Source: Spirochaetales bacterium | GTDB taxonomy: Bacteria > Spirochaetota > Spirochaetia > Sphaerochaetales > Sphaerochaetaceae | DNA length: 34,826 nt | NCBI GenBank assembly: GCA_017470995.1 | Contig: JAFUXI010000011.1 | Location: 1 to 34,826 of the forward strand | Reading direction: 5' to 3' | Part shown: one piece after another, positions 32,784-34,826 of the stretch | How positions within the stretch are numbered: position 1 is the stretch's first letter | How the letters are laid out: each line of letters begins with the position of its first letter | Translations under genes and position numbers: made by a program | The notes under the pieces: generated by a model | The model's input: the letters and a program-made list of their open reading frames with translations, nothing else | What the model was told of the DNA's origin: nothing | Database searches by the model: none

Positions 32784-32807
32784 AGTATACAATAAACGTC
32801 GGTTTAC
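32784..32807. promoter_or_regulatory. Divergent promoter space with AAAC/GTTT palindrome
   Basis: The 59 bases between the two barrel genes hold TATACT on the minus strand (32784-32789) and the inverted repeat TAAAC...GTTTA. The repeat is similar to the operator-like element at 30983, so the three barrel genes may share a regulator. Confidence 0.35.
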
Positions 32808-32835
32808 AACCACATCATTAACAAAGGGGTTAGAC

Positions 32836-34668
32836 ATGAAGAGAATTACCTTAATAGCGCTGATAGCGCTGTTCTGCGTGGGTTTTATGTTTGCCGAGAC
32901 GAACAACATGCAGAAGATCTTCCCGATCACAAGCGATGAATACAAGGCAATCAGCTACCTGTATCTGATCCAGGGTCACAGTCTCCCGTCCACAACCGGA
33001 CCGTGGAGCGCGGACGAACTTGCCAAGATGCTCGAGGTTCTGGACTACAATGCCCTCAACGATGCTCAGAAAGCCGTGTACGATACAGTAAAGGACTCTG
33101 TCTTTGCCAGACCGAAGGCTGACTGGAACAAGGTGGGATTCAACTTCAACGGTTCTTTCAACCTTGAAGGCTATTTCCACACCAACACCGACGGTCCCGA
33201 AAGAACAGCCCGTTCCAACGGACATGACATAACCGAAAAGGCCTTCCAGGGCAACCACTGGGTCTACGACGAGAAAGATCAGAAGCCTACTCTCAATTTC
33301 GAGCTCGAGACCTTCGCAACCGATCATTTCTATGCTCTCTTCCAGGGAACCGTTGCCAACAGCTGGCACAGTGACGAGTACTACACCGAGGAGCTCGGAA
33401 TCAGCAAGTTCTCGACAAGCATCCTGGGGTTGAAGCATCTGAAGTTCAACCTGGCATACTTCGACGGCAACTGGCCCTACAGAGCCTTCCTTTCGGCCGG
33501 CGGCGAGAACTGGAACATCCAGGTCGGACGTGACCGTCTCTCCTGGGGTCCCGGTGAAAGCGGAAACCTCTCGATCAGTGACGACATGCCCTGGCAGAAC
33601 TATGCAAAGATCACAAGCTACACGGAAAACTTCAAGTACACCTTCCTGACAAGCTTCTTCCCGCACCCGATCAACTACTGGGACAACCAGGAAGGCGGAG
33701 GCACTCCCGAGTGGCACGGAATGGACAACGGCTACCATCATCCGTACAGAGGCCTGAGCATGTACATCGGACACAGATTCGAGCTCAGGTTCCTCAAGGA
33801 CAAGTTCACATTCGCCGCAACAGAAGGGCTTATGTACATGTCGGAGGACAACTCCATCGATATGCGCGCACTCAACCCGCTGAACTTCAACCACAACAAC
33901 TACATCGCCTGGAGTTCAAACTCCACTCTCACGCTTGAGTTCAACTACACCCCGTTCAAGGGCATCAACGTCTACGGCGAATGGATCGTAGACGAGATTG
34001 CATTCCCCGGCATTGAGACTCCGCCATCGGAAACCAACAGGACCGTCCCGACAGCCATGGGATTCCTCTTCGGAGCCAAGGGCGCATTCACTCTCGGAAA
34101 CGGAATCTTCCACGCCAGTGCCGAATTTGCCAAGACAGATCCATATCTCTATCTCAGGGACGGAATCCGTGACGGCAACGGCAACTACGGCCTCAACTAT
34201 GTTGTTGCAATCCGCAACTGGTCATCCGTAGGAGCAGGAATCACCTATGACGAGTACTTCCTGGGCTACACCTACGGACCCGATGCAGTGGTGGCCAACG
34301 TGAAGGCCGGCTGGACGACTACCGACCTGAAGCTCAGCATCGAAGGAAGCTTCTTCTTCATGGCCCACGGAACCCACGACCAGTGGACCGCCTGGACAAG
34401 AATCGGAGGCGATGAAGACTATCAGTACGAGAAGTCCTCTCCGACAACCAAGCACACTACATACAATGCAAAATACGCATACAAGACAGGAGCAGTGCTT
34501 GATGTCGAGAAGACCACCGTAATCGGACTCAACGTCACTTACAAGGCCGCATCCTGGCTGCAGCTCCTTGCACAGGCTGATCTGGTGAGCATCAAGAACT
34601 ACGGCAATGTCACAGGCGTGGATGCCAAGGACTTCCAGCTGGTTCTCAGCGCCCGCTTCCTGTTCTAG
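32836..34668 (+). CDS. Outer-membrane barrel-like protein, paralogue B (610 residues)
   Basis: The signal peptide (KRITLIALIALFCVGFMFA) is followed by the helical entry domain at residues 28-90 and a barrel of about 500 residues, closing in LVLSARFLF with a terminal Phe, which is typical for insertion by the BAM complex. FLSAGGENWNIQVGRDRLSW corresponds to FSLGGDRWNLSVNRDDLS in paralogue A. GRDRLSWGPGESGN recalls a common motif in porin-like spirochaete proteins. AAAGGGG precedes the ATG at 32836. The stop is followed by the hairpin repeat. Function unknown; nutrient channel is the best guess. Confidence 0.84.
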   Translation: MKRITLIALIALFCVGFMFAETNNMQKIFPITSDEYKAISYLYLIQGHSLPSTTGPWSADELAKMLEVLDYNALNDAQKAVYDTVKDSVFARPKADWNKVGFNFNGSFNLEGYFHTNTDGPERTARSNGHDITEKAFQGNHWVYDEKDQKPTLNFELETFATDHFYALFQGTVANSWHSDEYYTEELGISKFSTSILGLKHLKFNLAYFDGNWPYRAFLSAGGENWNIQVGRDRLSWGPGESGNLSISDDMPWQNYAKITSYTENFKYTFLTSFFPHPINYWDNQEGGGTPEWHGMDNGYHHPYRGLSMYIGHRFELRFLKDKFTFAATEGLMYMSEDNSIDMRALNPLNFNHNNYIAWSSNSTLTLEFNYTPFKGINVYGEWIVDEIAFPGIETPPSETNRTVPTAMGFLFGAKGAFTLGNGIFHASAEFAKTDPYLYLRDGIRDGNGNYGLNYVVAIRNWSSVGAGITYDEYFLGYTYGPDAVVANVKAGWTTTDLKLSIEGSFFFMAHGTHDQWTAWTRIGGDEDYQYEKSSPTTKHTTYNAKYAYKTGAVLDVEKTTVIGLNVTYKAASWLQLLAQADLVSIKNYGNVTGVDAKDFQLVLSARFLF

Positions 34669-34690
34669 TCATTGTTCGAAGATGGTAAAG

Positions 34691-34740
34691 GGGCTGTAAC
34701 AAAAGTCGGTTTTGCCGGCTGAGGGTTACAGCCCTTCTTT
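34691..34740. repeat. Dispersed hairpin repeat, copy 2 (terminator of barrel gene)
   Basis: GGGCTGTAAC (34691-34700) pairs with GTTACAGCCC (34725-34734), with an inner stem AGTCGG/CCGGCT. TTCTTTT follows, so it should end the barrel gene transcript. It matches the reverse complement of 76-117 with one base difference in the core. Confidence 0.85.
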
Positions 34741-34764
34741 TATGACCAAAACAAGGAAAAAGAG

Positions 34765-34826
34765 ACGCCCGGGGACTCGAACCCGGGGCGTGCAGTGGTA
34801 AAATGATTCCGCCAGGAACATTTACC
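34765..34826. other. Two hairpins at the right end, one resembling a tRNA T-arm
   Basis: ACGCCCGGGG (34765-34774) pairs with CCCGGGGCGT (34782-34791) apart from one mismatch. On the minus strand it reads GGGTTCGAGTCCC, the usual T-arm sequence. A second hairpin (34797-34826, GGTAAAATG/CATTTACC with inner TTCC/GGAA) follows directly. I could not fit a normal anticodon arm, so this is either a divergent or broken tRNA reaching beyond the window, or another structured repeat. Confidence 0.3.

Noticed and set aside
32851..33894. 347-residue minus-strand open frame opposite barrel paralogue B
   Set aside because: Shadow of the plus-strand barrel gene; composition is unlike a real protein.
1..34826. 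CRISPR array, prophage or toxin-antitoxin module
   Set aside because: No regularly spaced repeats and no integrase, capsid or lysis genes were seen. The small RHH protein is paired with an SPFH gene rather than a toxin.

Overview
The window is about 50% GC, gene-dense, and reads like a chromosomal segment of a fermentative, host- or gut-associated spirochaete, probably close to Sphaerochaeta/Treponema. This is an inference from content: an 'LFAQGAAEA' type start of the mature sugar-binding protein, several signal-peptide-bearing outer-membrane beta-barrels without close general relatives, a LacI-controlled MalE/F/G-type ABC operon, a ferredoxin-type aldo/keto reductase and split chromate transporters. 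There is no rRNA, complete tRNA, CRISPR array, prophage or intact insertion sequence.

Layout. 1-57: tail of a gene entering from the left, followed by a 42-base hairpin repeat. 58-545: intergenic, with an AT-rich palindrome and a 36-residue remnant of a DUF234-type ATPase. 546-1565: XRE/TPR regulator (+). 1598-3802 (-): XRE/zinc-ribbon regulator, then an operon of two half-size chromate transporters and an unknown protein. 3882-4116: IS3 OrfA remnant with terminator. 4311-11091 (+): carbohydrate operon of LacI regulator, binding protein, two permeases, a large glycosidase-like protein and an EEP-fold phosphodiesterase. 11117-13981 (-): HNH protein, ribbon-helix-helix protein coupled to an SPFH protein, and a small unknown protein. 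14051-17428 (-): WYL regulator, 3-hydroxyacyl-CoA dehydrogenase, aldo/keto reductase. 17519-18730 (+): Ste24-like M48 protease. 18743-20161 (-): CstA-type permease. 20246-22244 (+): MBL-fold hydrolase and a DUF2804 protein. 22282-24021 (-): MutS-like ATPase. 24121-24933 (+): rhamnulose-1-phosphate aldolase. 24951-27372 (-): Bax-inhibitor-like membrane protein, small barrel protein, phosphodiesterase-type lipoprotein. 27425-29273 (-): PncC, a nucleoside deaminase, and a pectin methylesterase broken by one in-frame TAA. 29374-34668: three large outer-membrane barrel-like proteins, two of them divergent paralogues. 34669-34826: a second copy of the hairpin repeat and two further hairpins.

Together the genes suggest use of plant cell-wall material (pectinesterase, rhamnose aldolase, LacI-ABC-glycosidase operon, surface barrels). 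Two signals cut across gene boundaries. Seven genes have no Shine-Dalgarno and carry a -10-like box exactly 6-7 bases before the ATG, which suggests leaderless transcripts. The same hairpin with a conserved interior follows a stop codon at both ends of the window in inverted orientation. I did not find a clearly new multi-gene system. The best candidates for undescribed biology are the leaderless class, the glycosidase/EEP operon, the SPFH-RHH pair and the barrel paralogue family.
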